This document shows positions 1 to 8,156 of a stretch of 29,651 nt of DNA, one piece after another. The notes under the pieces were generated by a model that was given only the letters and a program-made list of their open reading frames with translations, searched no databases and was not told the DNA's origin. The position numbers were made by a program, and so were the translations under genes. How positions within the stretch are numbered: the first letter of the stretch is position 1; each line of letters begins with the position of its first letter. Origin of the DNA: an uncultured Synechococcus sp. (GTDB taxonomy: Bacteria; Cyanobacteriota; Cyanobacteriia; PCC-6307; Cyanobiaceae); the NCBI GenBank assembly GCA_937930135.1, contig CALGVO010000106.1, forward strand, positions 1 to 29,651, given 5' to 3'.

Positions 1-410
1 TCCCGCAGCGACCGGGTGACAAGCTCAGCCGGTGCGGCCGGATCCGCCCCCGACAGACGGATTGTGATCCGATAGGGCTGGGGCTTGACGACTGTTGAGG
101 GCTGAGCCGGCGCCTGGGTTTTGGCGGTGTTGGCAGGCTTGGCTGTACCGCCTGGCTTGGATGTACCGCCTGGCTTGGCTGTCGGCGCGACTGTGTCCTG
201 CACCGACCCCGGCCGCTGAGGTTTGGGGTCCTCCTGTTTGGGCCCTTCGGGTTTCGTCTCCTCCTGTTTGGGCTGGGCGTTGGCCGTGGCGGCGGGAGGA
301 TCCGGTGGAGGGTCAAAACTGTCGGCCAGCTGACGACCAAACGGCGTGGTGCTGCAGGCCTGCAGCAACAGAAGAAACGAGATCCAGAGGCCGACGTGGC
401 GCGGATCCAT
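1..410 (-). CDS. Lipoprotein with proline/lysine-rich linker (partial, continues past left edge)
   Basis: The gene reads leftward from ATG at 410 and is cut by the window edge after about 136 codons. The N-terminus has a hydrophobic stretch (residues 7-16) ending in a lipobox, LQAC, with Cys19 as the predicted lipidated residue, so an exported lipoprotein is likely. Residues 30-110 are a low-complexity linker rich in Pro, Lys, Gln and Thr. After that comes a folded-looking start (YRITIRLSGADPAAPAE) which I remember as conserved in picocyanobacterial proteins encoded beside topA. No enzymatic motif is visible in the part present and I assign no function. Its ATG shares one base with the topA stop codon (TGATG), so it is probably co-translated with topA. 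Confidence 0.8.
   Translation of the reverse strand, partial: MDPRHVGLWISFLLLLQACSTTPFGRQLADSFDPPPDPPAATANAQPKQEETKPEGPKQEDPKPQRPGSVQDTVAPTAKPGGTSKPGGTAKPANTAKTQAPAQPSTVVKPQPYRITIRLSGADPAAPAELVTRSLR
136..182. repeat. 18-bp tandem repeat inside the lipoprotein linker
   Basis: The unit GGCTTGGCTGTACCGCCT at 136-153 is repeated with one change at 154-171, and its first 11 bases recur at 172-182. On the coding (minus) strand this encodes repeated AKPGGT/SKPGGT hexapeptides in the lipoprotein linker. A second short repeat, CTCCTGTTTGGGC, occurs at 231 and 261. Both are probably ordinary slippage repeats in a disordered region. Confidence 0.75.
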
Positions 411-3124
411 CAGCTCTCCCCGGGTTTGATCACCCGCACGGCGCTGGCCCTGAGGCGACCGGTCTTGGTGGTGGCGGGTGGTTTCTTGGCTGCGGGTTTG
501 CGTGCCGCCGCTTTGCTTCCCGTGGTGCTTTTTGCCGTGCTGCTCCTGGTGCTGGAGCGCTTGGTTGTTTTTTTGCTGGCGGCCTTGGCTTCCAGCAACT
601 CCATCGCTTCCGCCAGGGTGATGGCATCGGCGCTCTTACCCTCTGGCAATGAAGCATTCACCTTGCCCTGTTTCACATACAGGCCATAGGGGCCATCGAA
701 CACCTGCACGTTCTCCTCACTGCCTTCGGGCTTGCCAAGGTCCTTCAGGGCAGTGCGTCCCCCACGCCCCCGCTTCGGCATCGCCAGCAACTCCAGGGCG
801 CGACTGAAGCCAACAGCCAGCACATCGTCATCACCCTTGAGTGAGCGGTAGTCCTTCTCACCCTTGCCTTTGTCCCACACCACATAGGGGCCGAAGCGGC
901 CGAGTCCGGCCTGAACGCGCCCTCCCTCGGGATGCTCCCCGAGCAACCGCGGCAACCTCAGCAGACCGAGCGCATCGTCGAGGCTGAGATCCTCCGGCCT
1001 CACTCCCTTGGGCAGGGACGCCCGTTTCGGCTTCGGGTTCTCATCACTCACCTGCCCCCGCTGCACATAGGGGCCATACTGACCAAACAGCAGATACACC
1101 AGATCACCGGTTTCCGGATCTTCGCCCAGGGCTTCGGGGCCCTCGGACTTCTGCTTGAGGATGAGTTCAGCCTTGTCGGCATCGAGATCGGCCGGCGTGA
1201 TCTCCTGGGGCAAGGTGGCCTTGATCAGCTCCTCCTCGCCATCGTCTCCCACCCGTTTCGCCTCCAGATAGGCGCCGAAGCGGCCGATGCGCACCACGCA
1301 GGGCAGCCCCTCCAGGTCGACCGTGCGAGAGGATCCGGCATCAATGTCGCCCTCACGCTTCTGAACCTGGGATTCCAGTCCCTCCTCACCCTTGTAAAAC
1401 CTTTCCAGGTAAGGCAACCACTGCACCTTGCCCGTGGAGATTTCATCCAGGGTCGACTCCATCCGAGCGGTGAATCCCGTATCGACGAGATCGGGGAAAT
1501 GCTCCTCGAGCAGGGCGGTGACGGCAAAGGCCGTGAAACTCGGGGTCAGAGCATTGTTCTGGAGTGAGGCGTAGCCACGGTCGACGATCGTGCCGATGAT
1601 GCTCGCGTAGGTGGACGGTCGGCCGATCCCTTCCTTTTCAAGCATTTTCACGAGCGAGGCCTCGCTGTAGCGAGCTGGGGGCTGGGTCTGGTGGCCGAGG
1701 GCCTCCACCTCCCGGGGCGTGGGCGCATCACCGGATTTCAGAGCCGGAAGCAGCACCTCCTGGCCTTCCAGGGCCGCATCGGGATCATCGCTGCCCTCCA
1801 CATAGGCGCGGAAGAAGCCAGGGAAGTCGATGCGTTTGCCGGTGGAGCGAAACCGGGCGTCCGCCACCTGCAGATCCACCGTGAGCATGGTGAGCCGAGC
1901 TTCCGCCATCTGGCTGGCCACCGTGCGTTTCCAGATCAGCTCATAGAGAGCGAGATCGCGACCATCCAGACCCGTGTCCGCAGGCGCGCGGAAGGTTTCG
2001 CCGGAGGGCCGGATCGCCTCATGGGCCTCCTGGGCGTTGCGGGCCTTGGTGCTGAACTGCCGCGGCGCCTTGCTCAGATAGTCCTTGCCGTAGCGATGCT
2101 CCACGCAATGGCGGGCCGCGCTGATCGCTTGCTCGGAGAGGTGCACCGAATCGGTGCGCATGTAGGTGATGAAGCCCCGTTCATAGAGCCCCTGGGCACA
2201 GCGCATCGTCTCCCGTGCCGACAGCCGCAGTTTGCGGTTGGCCTCCTGCTGCAGGGTGCTGGTGGTGAAGGGAGGCACAGGCCGACGCACCGTGGGCTTC
2301 TCCTCTACCGACTCCACCCGCCAGGGAGAGGCCTGAACGGTGTTCACCAGAGCATGGGCCTCAGTCTCACTGAGCAGCCGCACCTTGCTGCCCTCCTTGA
2401 GACCGCCGGTCGACTCATCGAAATCCTGACCGGTGGCGATGCGCTGGTTCTCCAGATGGGTGAGCTTGGCGTCGAAGGCAGCCCCAGCCTGCTCCAGTCG
2501 CGCCTTGAGATCCCAGTAACTACCGCTGCGAAAGGCACGACGTGCCCGTTCCCGCTGCACCAGCAGGCGCACCGCCACCGACTGCACCCGACCGGCTGAG
2601 AGGCCCCAGGCCACCTTCTTCCACAACAGGGGCGAGAGGGTGTAGCCCACGAGGCGATCGAGGATCCGCCGGGTTTCCTGGGCATGGACCAGCTCCATGT
2701 CCAGCTCGCGGGTCTGGTCCAGAGCCCGGGAGATCGCCTCCTTGGTGATCTCGTGAAACACCATCCGCTTCACGGGCACCTTGGGTGCCAGGAGCTGGAG
2801 AAGATGCCAGCTGATACTCTCACCTTCACGGTCTTCATCCGTGGCGAGCAACAACTGCTCGGCTCCCTTGAGCGCATCCTTGAGCTCTCGCACCACCTTT
2901 TTTTTGTCCTTCGGCACCACATACAGCGGTTCGAAGTTTGCCTCTGTGTTGACACCGAGATTGGCCCATTTCTGACCTTTCTGGGCGGCTGGAATCTCAC
3001 TGGCGTTATTGGGCAGGTCGCGCACGTGCCCCATGGAAGCCTCCACCCGATAGCCCTTGGGCAGAAAGCCACGGATGGTGCGGGCCTTGGTGGGGCTCTC
3101 AACAATGACCAGGGTGTTCGCCAC
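410..3124 (-). CDS. topA: DNA topoisomerase I (type IA)
   Basis: This enzyme relaxes negative supercoils by transient single-strand cleavage through a 5'-phosphotyrosine link. The N-terminal TOPRIM domain is complete: IVESPTKA with Glu9, and the acidic DEDRE at residues 96-100, which binds magnesium. The catalytic tyrosine is Tyr321 in GFITYMRTDS. Downstream are repeated glycine/phenylalanine modules (IGRFGAYLEA, FGQYGPYVQR, LGRFGPYVVW, FDGPYGLYVK), the cysteine-free Topo_C repeats that replace zinc fingers in cyanobacterial and actinobacterial enzymes. The last roughly 60 residues are Lys/Ala/Ser/Thr-rich and probably bind DNA electrostatically. The protein is 904 residues, normal for the family. 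The start is GTG at 3124. It is transcribed divergently from ndhB and is coupled to the downstream lipoprotein gene by a one-base overlap. Confidence 0.97.
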   Translation of the reverse strand: MANTLVIVESPTKARTIRGFLPKGYRVEASMGHVRDLPNNASEIPAAQKGQKWANLGVNTEANFEPLYVVPKDKKKVVRELKDALKGAEQLLLATDEDREGESISWHLLQLLAPKVPVKRMVFHEITKEAISRALDQTRELDMELVHAQETRRILDRLVGYTLSPLLWKKVAWGLSAGRVQSVAVRLLVQRERARRAFRSGSYWDLKARLEQAGAAFDAKLTHLENQRIATGQDFDESTGGLKEGSKVRLLSETEAHALVNTVQASPWRVESVEEKPTVRRPVPPFTTSTLQQEANRKLRLSARETMRCAQGLYERGFITYMRTDSVHLSEQAISAARHCVEHRYGKDYLSKAPRQFSTKARNAQEAHEAIRPSGETFRAPADTGLDGRDLALYELIWKRTVASQMAEARLTMLTVDLQVADARFRSTGKRIDFPGFFRAYVEGSDDPDAALEGQEVLLPALKSGDAPTPREVEALGHQTQPPARYSEASLVKMLEKEGIGRPSTYASIIGTIVDRGYASLQNNALTPSFTAFAVTALLEEHFPDLVDTGFTARMESTLDEISTGKVQWLPYLERFYKGEEGLESQVQKREGDIDAGSSRTVDLEGLPCVVRIGRFGAYLEAKRVGDDGEEELIKATLPQEITPADLDADKAELILKQKSEGPEALGEDPETGDLVYLLFGQYGPYVQRGQVSDENPKPKRASLPKGVRPEDLSLDDALGLLRLPRLLGEHPEGGRVQAGLGRFGPYVVWDKGKGEKDYRSLKGDDDVLAVGFSRALELLAMPKRGRGGRTALKDLGKPEGSEENVQVFDGPYGLYVKQGKVNASLPEGKSADAITLAEAMELLEAKAASKKTTKRSSTRSSTAKSTTGSKAAARKPAAKKPPATTKTGRLRASAVRVIKPGES

Positions 3125-3167
3125 AGGCGGCAGGTATCCGTCCCCCCTCTTTATCGCACCATGGTTC

Positions 3168-3183
3168 CCAATGCAGGGATTGG
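3168..3183. promoter_or_regulatory. Short dyad (CCAAT-N6-ATTGG) between divergent topA and ndhB
   Basis: A perfect 5-bp inverted repeat, CCAAT and ATTGG separated by six bases, lies in the 146-base gap between the topA start (3124) and the ndhB start (3271). This gap must hold the promoters of both genes, but I could not pick out convincing -35/-10 boxes on either strand. The dyad could be an operator for either gene, or chance. Confidence 0.25.
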
Positions 3184-3270
3184 CGTCCTGGAATGGCGCC
3201 CCGGAAGCGCGAACGTGTGTTGCCGGGCAGCGCAGCTACAGTCGTCGCACGGACGGATCCCAAGCGAGCC

Positions 3271-4842
3271 ATGCCCGAGCTGGGTGCACTGTTTCTCTCC
3301 ACCCAGGCGATGGCCACTCCGGGGGAGTTGATCAATCTGGCCCTCAACGCTGGAGCTGTGGCTCCTGAAGGGGCTGTTCTGATCGCCATGCTGGCCACGC
3401 TGCTGGTGGATCTGGCGGGCGAACGGGTGGCCGTGCGCTGGGTTCCACCGATCTGCTACCTCGGCCTGGGCACCTCCCTGGTACTGCTCGCTCTGCAGTG
3501 GAATGCGCCGCTGGAGCCCTCGTTCCTCGGGGCTTTCCTGTCGGACCGACTCGCCATCGCCTTCCGAGCGATCATCGCCCTATCCACCCTGCTGTCGCTG
3601 CTGATCAGCTGGCGTTACGCCGAGAAAAGCGGCACGCCCGTGGGTGAGTATGCCGCCATCCTTCTTGCCGCCACTCTTGGCGCCATGCTCCTTTGCGGAG
3701 CCACCGATCTGGTGAGCGTTTTTGTTTCCCTGGAAACCCTCTCGGTGGCCAGCTACCTGCTGTCGGGCTACATGAAGCGGGATGCCCGCAGTTCCGAGGC
3801 AGCCCTGAAATACCTGCTCGTGGGCTCAGCCGCGGCTGCAGTCTTTCTCTACGGCGGCTCCCTGCTGTATGGACTCAGTGGTTCCACAAGCCTTGAGGTC
3901 ATCGGCGAGGCCCTGCTCACCAGCCCCACACCACTGGCGGCCCTCGCCCTCGTGTTTGTTTTGGCCACAGTGGCCTTCAAGATCGCGGCGGTGCCCTTCC
4001 ATCAATGGACCCCGGATGTGTATGAGGGATCACCGACGCCTGTGGTTGCCTTCCTCTCTGTGGGCTCCAAGGCGGCTGGCTTCGCCCTCGCCCTTCGCAT
4101 CCTGGTCGGTTGCTTCGACTTCTTCGACGCCCAGTGGAAGCTCCTCTTCACTGTGCTGGCATTGTTGAGCATGGTCCTGGGCAACGTGGTCGCCCTGGCC
4201 CAGACGTCGATGAAGCGGATGCTGGCCTACAGCTCCATCGGCCAGGCGGGCTTCGTGATGATCGGCTTGGTGTGCGGCACAGAAGATGGATTCGCGGCCA
4301 TGGTGCTCTACATGGCGGCCTATCTCTTTATGAATCTGGGCGCTTTTGCCTGCATCATCCTGTTCTCGATCCGCACGGGCAGTGATCGCATCGCTGATTA
4401 CGCTGGCCTTTACCAAAAAGATCCGTTGATTACCCTGGGGCTCAGCCTCTGCCTTCTCTCCCTTGGCGGCATTCCGCCGATGCTCGGCTTCTTCGGCAAG
4501 ATCTATCTCTTCTTTGCTGGCTGGGCCGATCACCAGTATCTGCTGGTGGTGGTGGGCCTGATCACTTCCGTGGTGTCGATCTATTACTACATCGGTGTGA
4601 TCAAAATGATGGTGGTCAAGGAGCCCCAGGAAGCATCTGAAGTGGTGCGCAATTATCCCCCGATCCAGTGGACCACCCTCGGACTTCCGCCCCTGCGCTT
4701 TGCCCTCGTCGCCTGCGTTTTGGTGACAGCCGTTGGTGGCATACTCTCCAATCCCCTGTTCCAGTGGGCGAATAGTGCGGTCGATGGCACACCACTGCTG
4801 CAGCAAGCGATTGCCCAGGCCAGTGTGCGAGCCCTTGGCTGA
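3271..4842 (+). CDS. ndhB: NAD(P)H-quinone oxidoreductase subunit 2 (NdhB)
   Basis: A membrane-arm subunit of cyanobacterial NDH-1, the ferredoxin-driven proton pump of thylakoid respiration, cyclic electron flow and CO2 uptake. The protein is 523 residues and almost entirely hydrophobic, consistent with about 14 transmembrane helices. It carries antiporter-type family features: the FVSLETLSVASYLLSGYMKR segment with a membrane Glu, and KIAAVPFHQWTPDVYEGSP around a buried Lys. The start chosen is ATG at 3271 (MPELGALFL), which fits the picocyanobacterial NdhB N-terminus. The frame stays open to 3193 but that extension is arginine-rich and not membrane-like, and an internal ATG at 3310 is a weaker alternative. 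Its last 20 bases overlap the following ABC ATPase. Confidence 0.96.
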   Translation: MPELGALFLSTQAMATPGELINLALNAGAVAPEGAVLIAMLATLLVDLAGERVAVRWVPPICYLGLGTSLVLLALQWNAPLEPSFLGAFLSDRLAIAFRAIIALSTLLSLLISWRYAEKSGTPVGEYAAILLAATLGAMLLCGATDLVSVFVSLETLSVASYLLSGYMKRDARSSEAALKYLLVGSAAAAVFLYGGSLLYGLSGSTSLEVIGEALLTSPTPLAALALVFVLATVAFKIAAVPFHQWTPDVYEGSPTPVVAFLSVGSKAAGFALALRILVGCFDFFDAQWKLLFTVLALLSMVLGNVVALAQTSMKRMLAYSSIGQAGFVMIGLVCGTEDGFAAMVLYMAAYLFMNLGAFACIILFSIRTGSDRIADYAGLYQKDPLITLGLSLCLLSLGGIPPMLGFFGKIYLFFAGWADHQYLLVVVGLITSVVSIYYYIGVIKMMVVKEPQEASEVVRNYPPIQWTTLGLPPLRFALVACVLVTAVGGILSNPLFQWANSAVDGTPLLQQAIAQASVRALG

Positions 4843-5581
4843 CCCCGCTCCAGCCCCGTCTCCAACGGCAACCGATGCACGACCGGTTGCTCATCTGTAT
4901 GAAGTGAGCAAGGTTTACGGCACCGGTGCGGCCACCGTGAAGGCTCTCGACCATCTCAATCTCACCGTGCATCAGGGCGATTACCTGGCGGTGATGGGTG
5001 CGAGCGGCTCCGGTAAAAGCACGGCCATGAACATCATCGGCTGCCTCGACCGCCCCAGCAGCGGCTCCTACCAGCTCAACGGCATCGCCGTCGAACAACT
5101 CGATGACGACGCCCTGGCCGATCTGCGCAACCAGGAGCTTGGTTTTGTCTTCCAGCAGTTCCACCTGCTGCCGCACGCTTCCGCACTTGAAAATGTGATG
5201 CTGCCGATGATCTACGCCGGCGTACCCGCCGGCGAGAGACGCCGCCGGGCTGCAGCGGCACTGGAACGGGTCGGGCTGGCCGAACGCCTGGAGAATCGCC
5301 CCAATCAACTCTCCGGTGGCCAGCAGCAACGGGTGGCGATCGCCAGGGCAATCATCAATCAACCCGCCCTCCTGCTGGCGGATGAACCCACCGGCGCGCT
5401 CGATTCGCGCACCACAGACGATGTCCTCGATCTATTTGACGATCTACATCGTCAGGGGATCACGCTCGTGCTGGTCACCCACGAAGACGACGTGGCCGCA
5501 CGGGCCGCCACGGTGGCCCATTTCCGCGACGGCCGCGTCGAGCGCCTCGAGCGGAATCGCCGCCGATTCAGGGCTGACTAA
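4823..5581 (+). CDS. ABC transporter ATP-binding protein, MacB/LolD/DevA type
   Basis: A stand-alone ATPase subunit of 252 residues that would power a separate permease. Walker A is GASGSGKS at residues 59-66, the Q-loop lies in FVFQQFHLLP, the signature LSGGQ is at 163-167, Walker B is LLLADEPTGALDS from 183, and the switch His is His220. Sequence style (MNIIGCLDRPSSG, LADEPTGALD) places it with the MacB/LolD/DevA family, which drives mechanotransmission-type exporters or lipoprotein release. I chose GTG at 4823 because the following VCEPL resembles the N-terminus I recall for relatives. TTG at 4835 is possible, while upstream in-frame ATGs lie deep inside ndhB. No permease or membrane-fusion partner is encoded nearby, so the substrate is unknown. 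Confidence 0.9.
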   Translation: MCEPLADPAPAPSPTATDARPVAHLYEVSKVYGTGAATVKALDHLNLTVHQGDYLAVMGASGSGKSTAMNIIGCLDRPSSGSYQLNGIAVEQLDDDALADLRNQELGFVFQQFHLLPHASALENVMLPMIYAGVPAGERRRRAAAALERVGLAERLENRPNQLSGGQQQRVAIARAIINQPALLLADEPTGALDSRTTDDVLDLFDDLHRQGITLVLVTHEDDVAARAATVAHFRDGRVERLERNRRRFRAD

Positions 5582-5606
5582 ACTGAACTGAGGCCGCTGC
5601 TCCTGC

Positions 5607-6335
5607 ATGGTTGATGCTGCAGCCAGCCCCCCGAGGGTTCTGCTTGTCGATGACGAATCCCGCCTGACCGACCTGCTGCGCCTCGAACTCGATGTGGAGG
5701 GCTACGCGGTCGACGTGGCCTCCGACGGAGCTTCAGCCCTGATCAAGGCCCGCCAGGACCCGGCTCCGAATCTGATCGTGCTCGACTGGAATCTCCCCGA
5801 TTTCACCGGCATCGACATCTGCCAGAGGATTCGCAGCAGTGGTGTCACCACGCCGATCCTCATGCTCACCGGCCACGACGACATCGCCGATCGGGTCAAA
5901 GCTCTCGATGCCGGCGTGGATGACTACCTCACCAAGCCCTTCTCGATCGAGGAGCTGATGGCTCGCCTGCGGGCCATGCAACGGCGGGCGGAATTCTTCT
6001 CCAAGGAGGGCACGAGCGGGCAGCCACTGCTCCTGGAGGTGGGCGATCTCCGCTTGCACACCGGCACGCGCGATGTGCGTCGAGGTGACCGGGAGATTCA
6101 ACTCTCCGTGAAGGAATACGACCTGCTTCACTTCCTCATGCGGGGGCGGGGCCGGGTGTTGGAACGCGCTGAAATCATGCGCGGTGTGTGGGGAGAAAAT
6201 TTCTATGGAGACGACAACCTTCTCGACGTTTACATCCGCTATCTCCGCCAGAAAATTGAAACCAAGGATCAACCCACCCTGATTCACACCGTTCGTGGCG
6301 TTGGCTTCATCCTGCGGGATGAAGCCACGCGATAA
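5607..6335 (+). CDS. OmpR/PhoB-family response regulator
   Basis: A two-domain transcription factor of 242 residues. The receiver domain (about 10-125) has the acidic pair Asp15-Asp16, phospho-acceptor Asp60 in LIVLDWNLPD, Thr88 in MLTGHD and Lys110 in YLTKPF. The C-terminal winged helix (about 140-238) includes LSVKEYDLLHFLM and the recognition-helix region DVYIRYLRQKI, ending HTVRGVGFIL. The gene begins 25 bases after the ABC ATPase and is probably co-transcribed with it. No histidine kinase is encoded in the window, so its signal is unknown. It does not look like RpaA or RpaB to me, and I give no symbol. Confidence 0.93.
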   Translation: MVDAAASPPRVLLVDDESRLTDLLRLELDVEGYAVDVASDGASALIKARQDPAPNLIVLDWNLPDFTGIDICQRIRSSGVTTPILMLTGHDDIADRVKALDAGVDDYLTKPFSIEELMARLRAMQRRAEFFSKEGTSGQPLLLEVGDLRLHTGTRDVRRGDREIQLSVKEYDLLHFLMRGRGRVLERAEIMRGVWGENFYGDDNLLDVYIRYLRQKIETKDQPTLIHTVRGVGFILRDEATR

Positions 6336-6347
6336 AGCCGGGCGTGC

Positions 6348-7352
6348 TTAGCCGCGGGGCCGCTCCAGCCCCTGCATGAGCTGGGCCACCAACAACGACA
6401 CGGCATCGTCTCCGCCCGCCGTCAGCGGGTTCAGATCCAGATCACCCGGATCCATCGCCACCCAGCCATCCCCTTCGGGTCGGCGCAGTTCGAAATGGAG
6501 ATGGGGACCGGTGCTCAGCCCCGTGCTGCCGACCCGGCCGATCACCTCCCCCTGACGGACGGTCTGGCCAGTTTTCACATAGATCTCAGAGAGGTGGCCA
6601 TACAGCGTGCGGCGCCGGGGCTTGCTGTGTTCGAGCTCAACGGCGATGCCATACCCACCCGCCAGACCACTGCTGGTGACCGTGCCAGACAACGCGGCCA
6701 CAACCGGAGTGCCTTCTGGAGCGGCCAGATCTTTGCCGGCATGCATCAACCAATTGCCGATCACCGGATGGAGACGCCAGCCGAATTCACTGGTGGTGAT
6801 CGCAGAGCCGATGATTGGGAAGAGGAGACGGCGATCACCGTTGCCCGCCAGCGGCAAGGGGCGAGGCGACACGGCGAACACCGATTCGAGTCGGAAGCCA
6901 GGACCGGTTCCACCGAGCAGAGCGGACACCGGCACCGTGATCGGTGGCAGTGGCTGACCATCAGCACCGCGACGCAAGCTGGCGGTCAAACGATCGTCGC
7001 GGCGGGAACGCCAGGACAATCGCGTTGGGTCACCACGCAAGCCACGGCTACGCAGGGCTACACCGGAACGGCATTCCTGCTTCGACAGAGCACCGCTGCG
7101 ACAGGCCTGCTGCAGGGCCGGCACATGAATCGGCCGAGCGACGGCACCCGCCTCCAGCTGCCGCCGTTCCAGCGGGGTGATCACCCTATTGCGCTCCAGG
7201 CTTTCGAGGGAGCGATCAAAACGCAGCGGTTCCTGGGTCTCCAGCCGAGCCGGAGGCTGCACAGGCGGCTCTGCGGCAGGGAGATCACCCGGGGACTGAG
7301 GGGCCATCGGCAAGGCCAGGAGCCAGGCAGCCGCAAGCCAACGCACGAGCAC
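6348..7352 (-). CDS. Secreted LytM/M23-family metallopeptidase
   Basis: A 334-residue protein with a short hydrophobic signal segment (residues 3-16) and no lipobox. The C-terminal third is a LytM/M23 domain: FGWRLHPV, zinc ligands His204 and Asp208 in HAGKD, YGHLSEIYV with His253, and HLHFE with His284/His286. All expected metal and catalytic residues are present, so an active peptidoglycan endopeptidase acting in the periplasm is likely. The N-terminal half (LERRQLEAGAV, ACRSGALSKQECRSG) is specific to this protein and could be a disulphide-containing or targeting region. The start is GTG at 7352; an ATG at 7359 is out of frame. It converges with the response regulator across a 12-base gap and follows birA by 24 bases. 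Confidence 0.88.
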   Translation of the reverse strand: MLVRWLAAAWLLALPMAPQSPGDLPAAEPPVQPPARLETQEPLRFDRSLESLERNRVITPLERRQLEAGAVARPIHVPALQQACRSGALSKQECRSGVALRSRGLRGDPTRLSWRSRRDDRLTASLRRGADGQPLPPITVPVSALLGGTGPGFRLESVFAVSPRPLPLAGNGDRRLLFPIIGSAITTSEFGWRLHPVIGNWLMHAGKDLAAPEGTPVVAALSGTVTSSGLAGGYGIAVELEHSKPRRRTLYGHLSEIYVKTGQTVRQGEVIGRVGSTGLSTGPHLHFELRRPEGDGWVAMDPGDLDLNPLTAGGDDAVSLLVAQLMQGLERPRG

Positions 7353-7376
7353 ACACCATTCAGGAACGGCGAGACT

Positions 7377-8156
7377 CTAGAGACCCTGATCGCGAGCGTC
7401 AGCCCAGCGCGTCCAGCTCATGGTCCGGGTTCCCTGTTGCAGCTGCAAAGCCCCATCCGCCCCCAACCCCGTGATCCGCCATGGCTCAGCGGTGGCAGGG
7501 TCACGCACCTGCCGTTGCCACAGCCTCGCCTCCACGGCCCGCACCAGCGCCTGTGGCGCCAGGGCGAATCCACAGGCACGCTCGAGGCATCGCAGCACCT
7601 CGGTCGTCCAGACCTGAGGTCGGCAACGACCACGGGCCAGCACCTGACGCAGAGCCACAGCCCCAACCGGCACGGGATTGATCACATTCAGGCCCACGCC
7701 GATGCGCGCCAGACGAAGGTGACCGCCGCAGTGCACCATGCGCGGCAACACACCGGCCAGTTTCCGATCGCCGATCAGCAGATCATTGGGCCATTTGATC
7801 CGGATCGGAACTCCCTCGCTCTCGAGGCGCTCCGCCAGAGCCAGGGCAACGGCCAACCCCAGGAGGCCGGGGGCCGCCGCCGTCGAGGGCCAGGGCAGAG
7901 CCGCGCTGATCCAGACCCCTCCCGCCGGGGCCTGCCAGACCCGCCCCCATTGCCCTTGGGCCCGGATCTGATGACGCGCGATCACCGCCCGGGGCTGCGG
8001 CTCCTGCCAGGGCCTGTGCTGCAACCACTGGGTGAGCTCGGTCTCCGTGCTGGCACAGACGGGAAGCACGCGAAGGTTCCAGGGAGGAAGGCCCTGACGG
8101 CGCCGTCGCCTCAACAGATCCGCCCCTCGCCGGCCGATCAGCTCTGCTGACGCCAC
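7377..8156 (-). CDS. birA: Biotin-[acetyl-CoA-carboxylase] ligase, no HTH domain
   Basis: This enzyme activates biotin with ATP and attaches it to the biotin carboxyl carrier protein of acetyl-CoA carboxylase. Seen in sequence: CASTETELTQWL near the N-terminus (the S-T-N/S-T biotin-loop region), GQWGRVWQAPAGGVW (the nucleotide-binding glycine/arginine loop, in a form that differs from the textbook GRGRxGR), the strongly conserved KWPNDLLIGDRKLAGVL, and IGVGLNVINPVP. The product is 259 residues and has no N-terminal winged helix, so it is a monofunctional ligase without repressor activity. The start chosen is GTG at 8156, overlapping the aminotransferase stop by 19 bases. The frame stays open upstream to 8606, but that part is the aminotransferase read in a wrong frame. 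Confidence 0.88.
   Translation of the reverse strand: MASAELIGRRGADLLRRRRRQGLPPWNLRVLPVCASTETELTQWLQHRPWQEPQPRAVIARHQIRAQGQWGRVWQAPAGGVWISAALPWPSTAAAPGLLGLAVALALAERLESEGVPIRIKWPNDLLIGDRKLAGVLPRMVHCGGHLRLARIGVGLNVINPVPVGAVALRQVLARGRCRPQVWTTEVLRCLERACGFALAPQALVRAVEARLWQRQVRDPATAEPWRITGLGADGALQLQQGTRTMSWTRWADARDQGL

Noticed and set aside
932..2599. Long plus-strand open frames opposite topA (932-1567 and 1691-2599)
   Set aside because: They are antisense to a complete topA with intact motifs; their His/Gln/Leu/Gly-rich composition is typical of reverse frames in GC-rich DNA.
4030..4806. 258-codon minus-strand frame opposite ndhB
   Set aside because: His/Glu/Gln-rich reverse frame of a hydrophobic gene; no motif and no start context.
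5336..5343. HIP1 octamer GCGATCGC (also seen in several other places)
   Set aside because: Only a handful are visible, not far above what GC-rich sequence would give; I could not count them reliably, so no enrichment is claimed.
6322..6346. CACGC/GCGTG inverted repeat between the response regulator and M23 peptidase as a bidirectional terminator
   Set aside because: The stem is only five base pairs with an 11-base loop and no T-run on either strand.
6495..8150. A 551-codon plus-strand open frame
   Set aside because: It runs antisense across the M23 peptidase and birA, both with clear motifs; it has no recognisable domain and a Gln/His/Arg/Pro-rich make-up.
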